Below, in pieces: positions 39,808-48,745 of a DNA stretch of 64,000 bases (its first letter is position 1; every line of letters starts with the position of its first letter). Source of the stretch: Actinomadura luteofluorescens (lineage in GTDB: Bacteria; Actinomycetota; Actinomycetes; Streptosporangiales; Streptosporangiaceae); NCBI RefSeq assembly GCF_013409365.1, contig NZ_JACCBA010000001.1:8060001-8124000 (forward strand). The letters run 5' to 3'. The notes under the pieces were generated by a model. The model was given only the letters and a program-made list of their open reading frames with translations. It ran no database searches and was not told the DNA's origin. Made by a program: the position numbers and the translations under genes.

Positions 39808-39835
39808 CAAGGCGCGCCGGTGCCTTGGCGGGGGC
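39800..39835 (-). terminator. hairpin terminator after the dioxygenase gene
   Basis: GCCCCCGCCAAGGC (39800-39813) pairs perfectly with GCCTTGGCGGGGGC (39822-39835); 8-base loop. It begins 46 bases past the stop of the minus-strand dioxygenase gene at 39881. Confidence 0.75.
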
Positions 39836-39880
39836 GGGATTCCGCGGGAGCGGTGACGGAATCCGGCCGCGGAACCCCGG

Positions 39881-40561
39881 TCAGGGAACCTGCAGGACGA
39901 AGTCGAACTTCGCGGTGCGCCCGCTGGGACCGGTCTGGACCTTCATGAGCAGCGCGGGGTCGTAGAGCATGTCGGAGCTGTTCCGGGGCTCGTTCGGGAA
40001 GTAGAGCTGCGTCGTCAGGATCTGCTGGTACGGGGCCTGGGCCTTCACGTGGATGTGCCGGGTGCGGCCGGGGTAGAGGCCGGGCACGATCGTCGTGAGG
40101 GTGAATCGTCCGGAAGCGTCCGTGTATTGATGTCCACGGAGCTTATAGCCGTAGTTGTCGTAATTGCCGTAGTAGTCCGCCTGCCAGAAGTCGAGCAGGG
40201 CGTGGGCCACCGGCGCGCACGACATCGAGTAGACGATCCCGGACACGGTGAGGGGGGTCCCCGGCATGCCGGGGGTCACGATCGAGGCGCGCTCGGGGGA
40301 GCCGGGCTTGAAGTAGGGGCCCTCCATCTGCGAGTGCGTCGGGGAGTCGTCCCCGTCGTCGCACTTGGGCGTCGGGGTGAGGGGCCGCTGCTCCGTGCGG
40401 GCCTGCGCGGGCGCGGCCACCGCGGACACGGCGGTGGGCAGCGCGAGCGCGCCGATGCCCGCCGCGCCCGCGGCGACGATGAAGTTCTTGCGGCTGATGC
40501 CGTTCTCCTGGCCGTCACCGGGGTCGTGGCCGGTGGCGGTTTCCTGCTCGTCCGCTGTCAT
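39881..40561 (-). CDS. secreted intradiol ring-cleavage dioxygenase-like protein
   Basis: A 226-residue protein. Residues 24-58 form a Tat-like export signal: SRKNF (Arg-Lys in place of Arg-Arg) then a hydrophobic segment ending PAQA. The mature domain has the intradiol dioxygenase core: EGPYFKPG, LDFWQADYYGNYDNYGYKLRG (read in parts; Tyr ligands of Fe3+) and PGRTRHIHVKAQ (His ligands). Such enzymes split catechols; exported versions may act on lignin-derived or extracellular catechols. ATG 40561 has AAGGAA upstream. It diverges from an AraC-family gene across 239 bases, which probably controls it. Confidence 0.85.
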   Translation of the reverse strand: MTADEQETATGHDPGDGQENGISRKNFIVAAGAAGIGALALPTAVSAVAAPAQARTEQRPLTPTPKCDDGDDSPTHSQMEGPYFKPGSPERASIVTPGMPGTPLTVSGIVYSMSCAPVAHALLDFWQADYYGNYDNYGYKLRGHQYTDASGRFTLTTIVPGLYPGRTRHIHVKAQAPYQQILTTQLYFPNEPRNSSDMLYDPALLMKVQTGPSGRTAKFDFVLQVP

Positions 40562-40676
40562 GGGGGTTCCTTCGGGGGTCGTCCGGGATCTTCCGGTTGG
40601 CGGGGCTCCCTGGGAGTCGGTCCGCGACATGTATAAGCCGCCCGGGAAGGGGCGGTCTTGCCGCTGCGTGCCGTCA

Positions 40677-40697
40677 CTTTGGCGGCGAGTGCCAAAG
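40677..40697. promoter_or_regulatory. inverted repeat in the dioxygenase/araC intergenic region
   Basis: CTTTGGC-N7-GCCAAAG is a perfect inverted repeat near the middle of the 239-base region between the divergent dioxygenase and AraC genes; a plausible operator for the AraC regulator. Confidence 0.45.
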
Positions 40698-40800
40698 CCC
40701 GCCCGAAGCGTCGTGCTGACTCGCTCATTGACCTTCCTGACGGGCCGTAGAAGCCTTGCGGGTGGCGTCCGAGACCCCGCCCGCCGACCGGAGGAGCGTC

Positions 40801-41811
40801 ATGCCCACGCTCGTTGACACCTCGGACCACCCTGCCCGCGACCAGGCGGACTTCTGGCGCCACCTGATCAGCTCGGCCTTCGGGCCCTTCCACGTCCAGC
40901 CGCGCCTGCCCGGCGGGTTCGCCGCCCGGCTGAGCGGCCGGGCGCTGGGCCCGGTGGAGGCCGGCGACGTGTACGCGCCCGCGCACGCGGTGCGGCGCAG
41001 CGCCCGGCAGATCGCCCGCGACACACGCGAGTGCTACAAGCTCGGCCTGGTGCTGCGAGGCTCGTGCGTGCTGCGGCAGAACGGCCGCCGCGCCGTGGTC
41101 GGGGCGGGGGACGTGGTGTTCTACGACCTCACCCGTCCGGTCGAGATCGCCTTCGACGCCCACCACATCTTCACCGTCGTGATCCCGCACAGCGCCGTCC
41201 CGCTGCCGCGCGAGCGCCTCGCCGCGTTCGGCGGCACCCTGCTCGGCGGGCGGGGCCGGACCGGGCGGCTCGTCTCGTCCTTCCTCGCCGCCCTGGCCGA
41301 GAGCGGCGAGGAGGACGCGGCGCGGAACGGGGCCGCGGCCGGCGACCCGCTCGGGACCGCGCCCGACGAGATCTACGCCCACCACCTCGGCGGCGCGCTG
41401 GTCGAGCTGGTCACCGGCGCGGCCGGCGAGTGGCTGGGCGCGCCGCCGTCCCCGTCGCCGGAGGGAGCGGAGATGCTGCGGGCGATCGAGGAGTGGATCG
41501 AGGCGCGCCTGCACGACCCGTCGCTGAGCCCCGCCGCGATCGCGGCCGCGCACCACATCTCCGTCCGCCAGCTCTACCGGGTGTTCGCGCCGACCGGGAC
41601 GACCGTCGCCCGGTACGTCCGGACCCGCCGCCTGGAGCACTGCCGCCGCGAACTCGGCGACCCCTTCCTCGGCACCCAGCGGATCGGCGCGATCGCCAAC
41701 CGCTGGGGCCTGCCTGACGCGGCCGCCTTCAGCCGCGCGTTCCGCGCCGCCTACGGGCAGACCCCCAGCGACTACCGCGCCCGCACCACCGGCATCCGGC
41801 GGGACGCGTAG
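40801..41811 (+). CDS. AraC-family regulator with AraC_binding_2-type domain
   Basis: A 336-residue activator. Residues 1-190 form the ligand domain of the NphR/PobC-like class (QADFWRHLISSAFGPF, RQIARDTRECYKLGLVLRGSC, GAGDVVFYDLTRPVEI); residues 220-335 form the double helix-turn-helix (IAAAHHISVRQLYRVFAPTG, RIGAIANRWGLPDAAAFSRAFR). GGAGGAG precedes ATG 40801. The divergent gene encodes an intradiol dioxygenase, so aromatic-responsive control is likely. Confidence 0.9.
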   Translation: MPTLVDTSDHPARDQADFWRHLISSAFGPFHVQPRLPGGFAARLSGRALGPVEAGDVYAPAHAVRRSARQIARDTRECYKLGLVLRGSCVLRQNGRRAVVGAGDVVFYDLTRPVEIAFDAHHIFTVVIPHSAVPLPRERLAAFGGTLLGGRGRTGRLVSSFLAALAESGEEDAARNGAAAGDPLGTAPDEIYAHHLGGALVELVTGAAGEWLGAPPSPSPEGAEMLRAIEEWIEARLHDPSLSPAAIAAAHHISVRQLYRVFAPTGTTVARYVRTRRLEHCRRELGDPFLGTQRIGAIANRWGLPDAAAFSRAFRAAYGQTPSDYRARTTGIRRDA

Positions 41812-41910
41812 CGCCGCGCGATCCCGCCCGGCGCGAATCGATCCCCGTATCCCGGGAACGCGAAGAAGAGGACCTGGAAACGCGATGGAGGACGCGAGGG
41901 GGACGCCGTC

Positions 41911-43215
41911 ATGCCACGCCAGGAGAGCCGAGCCGCCGCCGACGTGCGCGGAGCGGCGCTGCCGCTGGAGTACGCCGAGGACCTGGACCCGCTCCTCGAC
42001 CGGATCGGGGACGCCCGGTGCGTGCTGATCGGCGAGGCCAGCCACGGGACCCACGAGTACTACGCGTGGCGGGCGGCGCTGACCAGGCGGCTGATCGCCG
42101 AGCGCGGGTTCGCGTTCGTCGCCGTCGAGGGCGACTGGCCCGACTGCCGCCGGGTCGGCCGCTGCGTGACGCTCGCGCCGGGGGCGCGGCGGGAGCCCCG
42201 GGACGCCCTGAACGCCTACGAGCGCTGGCCGACGTGGATGTGGGCCAACGAGGAGACCGTCCGGTTCTGCCGGTGGCTGCGCGACCGCAACGCGGGCCTT
42301 CCTTCCGGCGAGCGGGCCGGCTTCCACGGGCTGGACGTCTACAGCCTCTGGGAGTCGCTGCGGGCGGTCGTCGACTACCTGGCGGAGCATCGCCCCGAGT
42401 ACCTAGACACGGCGCTGGAGGCGTACCGCTGCTTCGAGCCCCACGGCCACGACCCCCGCGCCTACGGGTGGAACACGGCCCTGGTCCCGGGCGGCTGCAC
42501 GGCGGAGGTCCTGGAACTGCTGGCCGCGCTGCGCCGCCCTGCGCCGCCGGGGGAGGCGGGCGACCCGGAAGAGGAGTTCGACGCCCGGCAGAACGCCGAA
42601 GTGGCGGCGGGCGCCGAGCACTACTACCGCACGATGCTCGACGGCGGGCCCGAGTCGTGGAACGTCCGGGACGTCCATATGGCCGACACCCTGGACCGGC
42701 TGATGGACTTCTATGGCGGCAAGGCCGTGGTGTGGGCGCACAACACCCACGTGGGCGACGCGCGGGCGACCGACATGGCGGGCGCCGGGATGGTCAACCT
42801 CGGCCAGCTCGCCAGGGAGCGGTACGGCGCCGGCGGCGCCGTGCTGGTCGGGTTCGCGGGCGGACCCGGCGAGGTCGTCGCGGCGCCGGCCTGGGGCGCC
42901 CCGATGGAGATCATGCGCGTCCCGCCGCCGGCGCGCGGCTCGCTGGAGCACGTGCTGGCGGAGTCGGAACTGCATCGGGCGATGTTCGTCGTGCCGCCGG
43001 AGCGGGAGAAGCCCGCCTTCTTCACCGACGCGCTCGGGCACCGCGCGATCGGCGTCGTGTACGACCCGGACCGGGACCCGCGCCAGTACGTCCCGACGCG
43101 GCTCGCCGACCGCTACGACGCGCTGTGCTGGTTCCGCGCCACCTCGGCGCTCCAGCCGCTGCATCTGGAGGCCGCGCGCCGTGGTGAACTGGAGACGATG
43201 CCGACCGGCGTCTAG
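41911..43215 (+). CDS. erythromycin-esterase-family protein
   Basis: A 434-residue member of the EreA-like family: GEASHGTHEYYAWRAAL carries E42, H45 and H48, WANEETVRFCRWLRDRN, GFHGLDVYSLWESL and AVVWAHNTHVGDARATDM (a further catalytic His). These proteins may hydrolyse macrolide lactones, but most chromosomal members have no demonstrated antibiotic activity. No resistance genes are adjacent; a DUF427 gene follows in the same direction 27 bases later. The ATG at 41911 lacks a strong ribosome-binding site (GAGGGGGACG upstream). Confidence 0.8.
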   Translation: MPRQESRAAADVRGAALPLEYAEDLDPLLDRIGDARCVLIGEASHGTHEYYAWRAALTRRLIAERGFAFVAVEGDWPDCRRVGRCVTLAPGARREPRDALNAYERWPTWMWANEETVRFCRWLRDRNAGLPSGERAGFHGLDVYSLWESLRAVVDYLAEHRPEYLDTALEAYRCFEPHGHDPRAYGWNTALVPGGCTAEVLELLAALRRPAPPGEAGDPEEEFDARQNAEVAAGAEHYYRTMLDGGPESWNVRDVHMADTLDRLMDFYGGKAVVWAHNTHVGDARATDMAGAGMVNLGQLARERYGAGGAVLVGFAGGPGEVVAAPAWGAPMEIMRVPPPARGSLEHVLAESELHRAMFVVPPEREKPAFFTDALGHRAIGVVYDPDRDPRQYVPTRLADRYDALCWFRATSALQPLHLEAARRGELETMPTGV

Positions 43216-43242
43216 TCATCGGGCAGTCTGAGGAGTCGCGCC

Positions 43243-44031
43243 ATGTCCTTGACCAAGCAGCCGGGCCCGCTCGCCGGCTCCCTCGGCGACGAGGTCAACT
43301 TCACGATCGACGGGCCGGCGCACCGGTTGTTCATGCACGACTTCCCGCGCCGGGTGCGCGCCCGGTTCGCGGGCGAGACGGTGCTGGACACCGAGCGCGG
43401 GAGGCTCCTGCACGAGACCGGGCTGCTGCCCGTCCTGTACGTCCCTGAGGAGGACGTGCGCACCGACCTGCTGGAGAAGACCGTCCACTCCACGCACTGC
43501 CCGTTCAAGGGCGACGCCGTGTACTGGACGGTGCGGGCGGGCGATCGGGCGGCCGAGAACGCGGTCTGGGGGTATCCGGAGCCGAAGCCGGAGGCGGCGT
43601 GGCTGCGCGGGCACATGGCCTTCTACTGGGACCGGATGGACGCCTGGTTCGACGAGGACGAGGAGGTCAAGGGCCATCTGCGCGACCCCTTCCACCGCGT
43701 CGACGCGCGCACCACGTCCCGGCGCGTCCGGGTGCTGCTGGACGGCGAGGTCGTCGCCGAGACGGGACGGCCGAAGCTGCTGTCGGAGACCGGGCTGCCC
43801 AACCGGTACTACATCCCGGCCGAGGGCGTCCGCCGCGACCTGCTGACCCGCAGCGCCAAGCGGACCTTCTGCCCGTACAAGGGCGAGGCGACGTACTGGT
43901 CGCTGGCCGGGGCCGAGGACGCCGCCTGGTCGTACGAGGAGCCCTTGGAGGACGCGGCGAAGATCGGGGGATACCTGTCCTTCGACCACGAGGCCGTGAC
44001 GGTCGAGTCCCAGCCGCCCCTGGCCTCCTGA
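43243..44031 (+). CDS. tandem DUF427 protein
   Basis: A 262-residue protein made of two DUF427 units (about 30-120 and 150-245). Both carry the pattern V-R-x-x-x-x-G-E-x-V-x-(D/E)-T/S followed by a Y-(V/I)-P (YVPEEDVRTDLL and YYIPAEGVRRDLL) and C-P-(F/Y)-K-G-(D/E)-A-x-Y-W. The repeated CPxKG motif is the family signature; function unknown. AGGAG lies 9 bases before the ATG. Likely co-transcribed with the erythromycin-esterase-like gene. Confidence 0.85.
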   Translation: MSLTKQPGPLAGSLGDEVNFTIDGPAHRLFMHDFPRRVRARFAGETVLDTERGRLLHETGLLPVLYVPEEDVRTDLLEKTVHSTHCPFKGDAVYWTVRAGDRAAENAVWGYPEPKPEAAWLRGHMAFYWDRMDAWFDEDEEVKGHLRDPFHRVDARTTSRRVRVLLDGEVVAETGRPKLLSETGLPNRYYIPAEGVRRDLLTRSAKRTFCPYKGEATYWSLAGAEDAAWSYEEPLEDAAKIGGYLSFDHEAVTVESQPPLAS

Positions 44032-44088
44032 CGCCGGCCCGGGGCCGGGGGTTCGCGGAGCGGCGGCCTCCTGGAGCATGATTGCGGA

Positions 44089-44718
44089 ATGGTCGATACC
44101 TCCCTTTATGCGGCGTTCGTTGTCGCCGCGTTCGCGCTCTGCGTCACGCCCGGCCCCGACATGATGTTCATCGTCGCGATGGGCGGGCGCGGCGGGCCGG
44201 TCACGGGCCTCATGGCCGCGGCGGGCGTCGCCACCGGCGCCCTGACGCACGCCGTCGCCGCCACGCTCGGCCTGTCCGCCCTGTTCACCGCGCTGCCGGC
44301 GCTCTACCACGTGCTGCGCTGGGCCGGCGCCGCCTACCTGCTCTACCTCGCGGTCAAGTCGTTCCGGGACCGCGGCGAACCCGCCGGGGAGGGCACGGCC
44401 CCCGCCGGCCCGGGGCGGCTCCGCGCGTTCTGGCAGGGCGTCGTCACGAACCTGCTGAACCCCAAGGTGATCCTCTTCAACATCGCCTTCCTGCCGCAGT
44501 TCGTGAACCCCTCGATGGGGCACCCGATGGCGCAGCTGCTCGTCCTGGGCGTCACGCTCGTCCTGATCGGCCTGGCCGTGGACGCCTCCGTCGGCCTGCT
44601 CTCCGGCCGGCTCGCGAACCTGCTGCGGCGCAGCCGCCGCGTCGCCCGCGGCCTGAACATCTTCAGCGGGACCGTGTTCACGGGGCTCGCCGTGCGCCTC
44701 ATCGCCGTCCCCAAGTGA
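44089..44718 (+). CDS. LysE-family amino-acid exporter
   Basis: A 209-residue protein with six hydrophobic helices. The start VVAAFALCVTPGPDMMFIVA contains the conserved TPGP motif of LysE/RhtB exporters, and NLLNPKVILFNIAFLPQFV is the conserved N-P-K-x2-(L/F)-F motif of helix 4. It exports amino acids or derivatives. No cognate regulator adjoins; a Crp-type gene follows 49 bases downstream. Confidence 0.9.
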   Translation: MVDTSLYAAFVVAAFALCVTPGPDMMFIVAMGGRGGPVTGLMAAAGVATGALTHAVAATLGLSALFTALPALYHVLRWAGAAYLLYLAVKSFRDRGEPAGEGTAPAGPGRLRAFWQGVVTNLLNPKVILFNIAFLPQFVNPSMGHPMAQLLVLGVTLVLIGLAVDASVGLLSGRLANLLRRSRRVARGLNIFSGTVFTGLAVRLIAVPK

Positions 44719-44767
44719 GAGCCTGCGGGTTTACAGTTCAGGTGACCCTGAGCAAAGGAGGCGGCTG

Positions 44768-45472
44768 TTGGTTCCGTACGCGGCGTCCTCACCGCCTTCC
44801 GCGTTCTGGTCGGCGCTCGAACCCGCGCAGCGGACCGCGCTGCGCGCCGCCGCGCGCCCCCGCACGTTCCCGGTCAAGGCGCCGCTGGTGTACCAGGGCG
44901 ACGAGTCCGACCATGTGATCATCATCGAGCGGGGCTGGGCCAAGGTGACCTCCGCGACAGAGGACGGCCACGACGTGGTGCTGGCCGTGCGCGGCCCCGG
45001 CGACCTGCTCGCCGAGAGCGCGGTGCTCGGCGGGCGGCCGCGCGCCGCGACCGTCACCGCGCTGTCCCCGATCCGCGCCCTGGTCGTGCCCGCGGCCCGC
45101 TTCACGGGGTTCCTGGACGCGCACCCGGACGTGTGGATGCTCGTCACCGGTACCTTCGTCCAGCGCATGGACGACTCCGACCGGCGGCTCACCGCCCACA
45201 TCACGAGCCGGGGCCCGGAGCGGCTGGCGTCCCTGCTCGCCGACCTGGCGGAGCGCTCGGCCCAGCACGCCCCGCCCGCGGCGGACGGGTCGATCGAGAT
45301 CGGGCCGCCGCTGTCGCAGGAGGAGCTCGGCAGCTGGATGGACGCCTCCCGGGAGACCGTCGCCCGGGCCCTCGGCGGGCTGCGGCGCGAGGGCCTGATC
45401 CGCACCGGCTGGCGCAGGATCACCGTGGTGGACCTGGCGCGGCTCCGCGCGTTCGCCAAGGAGCACGACTGA
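44768..45472 (+). CDS. Crp/Fnr-family regulator
   Basis: A 234-residue protein with a cyclic-nucleotide-binding fold (about 12-125; PLVYQGDESDHVIIIERGWAKV, GDLLAESAVLGGRPRAATVTA), a dimer helix, and a Crp helix-turn-helix (LSQEELGSWMDASRETVARALGGLRREG). The phosphate-binding segment reads GDLLAESAVLGGRPRAAT, close to but not the canonical cAMP cassette, so its ligand is uncertain. Start codon is TTG at 44768, supported by AAAGGAGG six bases upstream, one of the best ribosome sites in the window. Confidence 0.88.
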   Translation: MVPYAASSPPSAFWSALEPAQRTALRAAARPRTFPVKAPLVYQGDESDHVIIIERGWAKVTSATEDGHDVVLAVRGPGDLLAESAVLGGRPRAATVTALSPIRALVVPAARFTGFLDAHPDVWMLVTGTFVQRMDDSDRRLTAHITSRGPERLASLLADLAERSAQHAPPAADGSIEIGPPLSQEELGSWMDASRETVARALGGLRREGLIRTGWRRITVVDLARLRAFAKEHD

Positions 45473-45507
45473 CGGCCGGCCCGTCCTCCCGCCCTAGGAT
45501 TCCGGGC

Positions 45508-46074
45508 ATGAGCGGTGACGCCTACCACCACGGCAACCTGAGGCGCGCCGTGCTCGACGCCGCGATCGAGGCGATCGCCGAGTCGGGCCCGGCGACGTGG
45601 AGCCTGCGCGAGCTGGCCCGCCGCGCCGGGGTGTCGCACGCCGCGCCCGCCCACCACTTCGGCGACAAGACCGGCGTGCTGACGGCCGTCGCCGCCGAGG
45701 GGTACGCGCTGTTCGCCGACGCCCTGGAGGCCGCCGGGAGCGACCTGCACGGCGTCGGGCTCGCCTACGTGCGGTTCGCCGTCGAGCACCGGGTCCACTT
45801 CGAGGTCATGTTCGCCCCCGCGCTCTACCGCCCGGACGACCCGGAGGTGGCCGCCGCCCGCGACCGCGCCGGCCGGGTCCTCGCCGAGGGCGTCCGCGGC
45901 GCCGTGCCCGGCCGTCCCGCGGGGGACCGGACCGCCGGGATCGCCGCCTGGTCGATCGTGCACGGCTTCGCCCACCTGTGGCTGAGCGGCGCCCTGCGCG
46001 ACCTCGGCGACGACCCCGTGGAGGCCGCCGGCCCGGTCATCCGCCTCCTGTTCGAGCGTCCCGGGTCAGCGTGA
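45508..46074 (+). CDS. TetR-family regulator with WHG-type C-terminal domain
   Basis: A 188-residue repressor: HHGNLRRAVLDAAIEAI at the N-terminus, helix-turn-helix LRELARRAGVSHAAPAHHFGDKTGVL, and VHGFAHLWLSGALRDLG, the WHG-type ligand domain motif. It begins 36 bases after the Crp gene and its end overlaps the convergent cytochrome b gene by 9 bases. Target unknown. Confidence 0.85.
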   Translation: MSGDAYHHGNLRRAVLDAAIEAIAESGPATWSLRELARRAGVSHAAPAHHFGDKTGVLTAVAAEGYALFADALEAAGSDLHGVGLAYVRFAVEHRVHFEVMFAPALYRPDDPEVAAARDRAGRVLAEGVRGAVPGRPAGDRTAGIAAWSIVHGFAHLWLSGALRDLGDDPVEAAGPVIRLLFERPGSA

Positions 46075-47745
46075 CGCGGCCTTCTCCTCGATCGCCGGCC
46101 GCTCGCCGTCCGGTTCCGCTTGGCGGCGTTCGGGGACGGTGGCCAGGTCCGCCCGGAAGCGGCGGTTGAGGGCCGCGCGCACGCGTCCCCTGGCGGTGCG
46201 GCCGCGGGGGCTGTCGACGTCGTCGACGGGCGGCGGGACGTCCAGGTCGGCGGCGGGCGCGGGACGCGGATCGGTGATCGCGGCGATCTCCTCGTCCCGG
46301 AGCGGGCGCTCGACCTCGCTGAACCTCCCGTCCGGCGACTGGCGGACGATGCCGGTCTCCAGCCCGTGCCGGGCCAGGCCGAGGTCGCGGTGTTGCAGGC
46401 CGACGCAGATCCGGTAGGTGACGATGTAGGCCAGCACCGGTCCGAGGACGATGAGGAAGCGGAAGAACCACGTCGTCCAGAAGAGCGAGACGTGGAAGCT
46501 GTGGGAGAGGACGTCGTTGCCGCCCGCGAGCCACAGCCCCCCGTAGAAGACCACGCCGCCGACGCCGATGCCGGTCCGCGCCGGGACGTCGCGCGGCCGG
46601 TCCAGCAGATGGTGGATCTGCGAGTCGCCGGTCACCCAGCGTTCCAGGAACGGGTAGGCGGCCAGGCCGGTGAACAGGAGCCCGGGCACCACGAGGGCCG
46701 GGACGACCACGCTCATCGCGACGGTGTGGCCCCACACGCTGATCTCCCAGGACGGCATGATCCGCAGCGCGCCCTCCAGCCAGCCCATGTACCAGTCGGG
46801 CTGCGACCCGGAGCTGATCGCGCCGGGGTCGTAGGGCCCGAACAGCCAGATCGGGTTGATCTGGAAGAACGCGGCGAGCAGCGTCGTCACGCCCAGCACC
46901 CACAGGAAGAACGCCGTCGTCTTGGCGATGAAGACGGGGAAGAACGGGTAGCCGCGCACGGTCGTGTTCGAGCTGCCCTTGCCCGGGAACTGCGTGTGCG
47001 TCTGCCGCCAGGTGAGCACGACGGCGTGCAGCGGGATCAGCGCCGCCAGGATGCCGGGGATCAGCAGCACGTGGATGACGTACAGGCGCGGGATGATGTC
47101 GGTGCCCGGGTACTCGCCGCCGAACAGGAACATCACCGCGTACGAGCCGACCAGCGGGATCGACGCGAGCACGCCCTCCAGGATGCGCAGGCCCGTGCCG
47201 GACAGCAGGTCGTCCGGCAGCGAGTAGCCGAACAGGCCGTTCAGCATCACGAGCATGAACATGGCGACGCCGATCAGCCAGTTCAGCTCGCGGGGCTTGC
47301 GGAACGCTCCGGTGAAGAAGTTCCGCAGCATGTGCACGAGGATCGCGCCCATGAAGATGAGCGTCGACCAGTGGTGGATCTGCCGGACGAGCAGGCCGCC
47401 CCGCACATCGAAGCTGATCTTGAGGGAGGAGGCGTACGCCTCGCTCATCTCCACGCCCTTCAGCCTCGTGTACGAGCCGTTGTAGACGACCTCGTGCATG
47501 CTCGGCTTGAAGAACAGCGTCAGGTACACCCCGGTCAGCAGAATGATCACGAAGGAGTACATCGCGATCTCGCCGAGCAGGAAGGTCCACTGGTCGGGGA
47601 AGGCCTTGCGCATCGCCTTGCGCGCGAATCCGGCGGTGCCGAACCGCTCGTCCAGCGCCCGCGCCGTGACGTCCAGCCCCCTGGGCGGCCTCCGCGTGCC
47701 GGCCCGCGCCCCGCCGGGCGCCCTCGTTCCCGCCATCGTCCGCAT
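46066..47745 (-). CDS. qcrB: cytochrome bc1 complex cytochrome b subunit (QcrB), isolated gene
   Basis: A 559-residue QcrB. Eight or nine helices are visible; haem ligands lie in RQIHHWSTLIFMGAILVHMLRNF (read in parts) and YVIHVLLIPGILAALIPLHAVVL, and QPDWYMGWLEGALRIMPSWEI is the Qo-site PDWY (PEWY-like) loop. The long basic and acidic C-terminal tail (from about 460) is usual in actinobacteria. In these organisms qcrB normally follows qcrC and qcrA; neither is here, so this is probably a second copy. Neighbours are TetR (convergent) and a hemerythrin-like gene. Confidence 0.92.
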   Translation of the reverse strand: MRTMAGTRAPGGARAGTRRPPRGLDVTARALDERFGTAGFARKAMRKAFPDQWTFLLGEIAMYSFVIILLTGVYLTLFFKPSMHEVVYNGSYTRLKGVEMSEAYASSLKISFDVRGGLLVRQIHHWSTLIFMGAILVHMLRNFFTGAFRKPRELNWLIGVAMFMLVMLNGLFGYSLPDDLLSGTGLRILEGVLASIPLVGSYAVMFLFGGEYPGTDIIPRLYVIHVLLIPGILAALIPLHAVVLTWRQTHTQFPGKGSSNTTVRGYPFFPVFIAKTTAFFLWVLGVTTLLAAFFQINPIWLFGPYDPGAISSGSQPDWYMGWLEGALRIMPSWEISVWGHTVAMSVVVPALVVPGLLFTGLAAYPFLERWVTGDSQIHHLLDRPRDVPARTGIGVGGVVFYGGLWLAGGNDVLSHSFHVSLFWTTWFFRFLIVLGPVLAYIVTYRICVGLQHRDLGLARHGLETGIVRQSPDGRFSEVERPLRDEEIAAITDPRPAPAADLDVPPPVDDVDSPRGRTARGRVRAALNRRFRADLATVPERRQAEPDGERPAIEEKAASR

Positions 47746-47872
47746 CCCTCCGTCGCGCTCTGGGCAGTCGCGCTTCCAGGGATGAGACCCACCTCGGCCG
47801 ACGAATGTGACATTTCAGGATGTGTAGCGCGTCACACGGCGGGGCGGCACGCCGGGACCCGCCGGGGCGGGA

Positions 47873-48532
47873 TCAGCGCGCCGGGACGGCGAGCCCGCGG
47901 CGGCGCAGGTAGCGCGGGCGCCAGCGGACCCGGTAGCAGAGCCGGATCGGCGGCGGCAGCAGCCCGAGGACGGCGCGGCGGGTGCCGTCCGGGGCGCCGT
48001 CGAGCAGCCAGGGCAGGAACACCCCGAGCCCGCGCAGCCCCAGCTCGCGGCGGAGCTCCACGTCGAAGGCGCCCCACTCGAACGGGGTGAGGGTCTCCTG
48101 GATCAGCGGCAGGACGTTGGACTCCTTGAAGTCCAGCAGCGCGTCCACCGAGGCCCGCAGGTCGCGCGCGTACCTCGCGAGCGCGCCGCGGTCGCGGTGC
48201 TCCAGCGCCGCGTCCATGCCGTCGATCAGCGGGACGGCCCTCAACGCCAGTGACGCCATCGCGTCGAGGACCACGCCGACGCGGCCGGGCCCGTCGGCGT
48301 CCTTGGCGTACATGACGGTCCACAGGGCGTTCTTCTCGGCGCGGTCCTGGAGGCTCCAGTGGGAGGTGAACAGGGTCCAGCTGTTCGCGGCCTCGGCCCA
48401 GCCGAAGGCGGAGCCCGGCAGGGCCGCCGATTCCGCTCCCGCCGCCGTCTGCAGTCGGGCCGCGTCGCGGCGGAACGCGTCGTAGGCGGCGTACAGCATC
48501 GTCAGGTCGAACTTCCTCGCCACGCTGTCCAT
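47873..48532 (-). CDS. hemerythrin-like four-helix protein with missing ligands
   Basis: A 219-residue all-helical protein. The layout matches HHE/hemerythrin cation-binding proteins: TLFTSHWSLQDRAEKNALWTVM sits where H-x-H-H-x2-E-E is expected, and DALLDFKESNVLPLIQE where H-x3-E-x3-L-L-P occurs, but several of the His ligands are replaced. It probably no longer binds a full di-iron site. The family call is by pattern and is tentative. It lies 127 bases upstream of qcrB on the same strand and diverges from DoxX. Confidence 0.5.
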   Translation of the reverse strand: MDSVARKFDLTMLYAAYDAFRRDAARLQTAAGAESAALPGSAFGWAEAANSWTLFTSHWSLQDRAEKNALWTVMYAKDADGPGRVGVVLDAMASLALRAVPLIDGMDAALEHRDRGALARYARDLRASVDALLDFKESNVLPLIQETLTPFEWGAFDVELRRELGLRGLGVFLPWLLDGAPDGTRRAVLGLLPPPIRLCYRVRWRPRYLRRRGLAVPAR

Positions 48533-48745
48533 GCCGCCTCCCAAGCTCTCCGCGCCCGTGCCGCTCACAGAGATAGATGGGCGGCGCACGCCCGGATGTG
48601 ACGCGATGCGGAGCCTGACTTCTGTGATCTGCCCCACGGGCGCCGGGATATGCGGGAGCGAGGGCGTGCCCGTCGGCACCGGCGCGCCACCCGCCCGGTC
48701 CGGTACGTTGCTGGACGTTCCCAGCGAACGAGGAAGGGGCCGGGC

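Noticed and set aside
41911..43215. Macrolide resistance gene
   Set aside because: Family membership alone does not show macrolide esterase activity; no mobile or resistance context.
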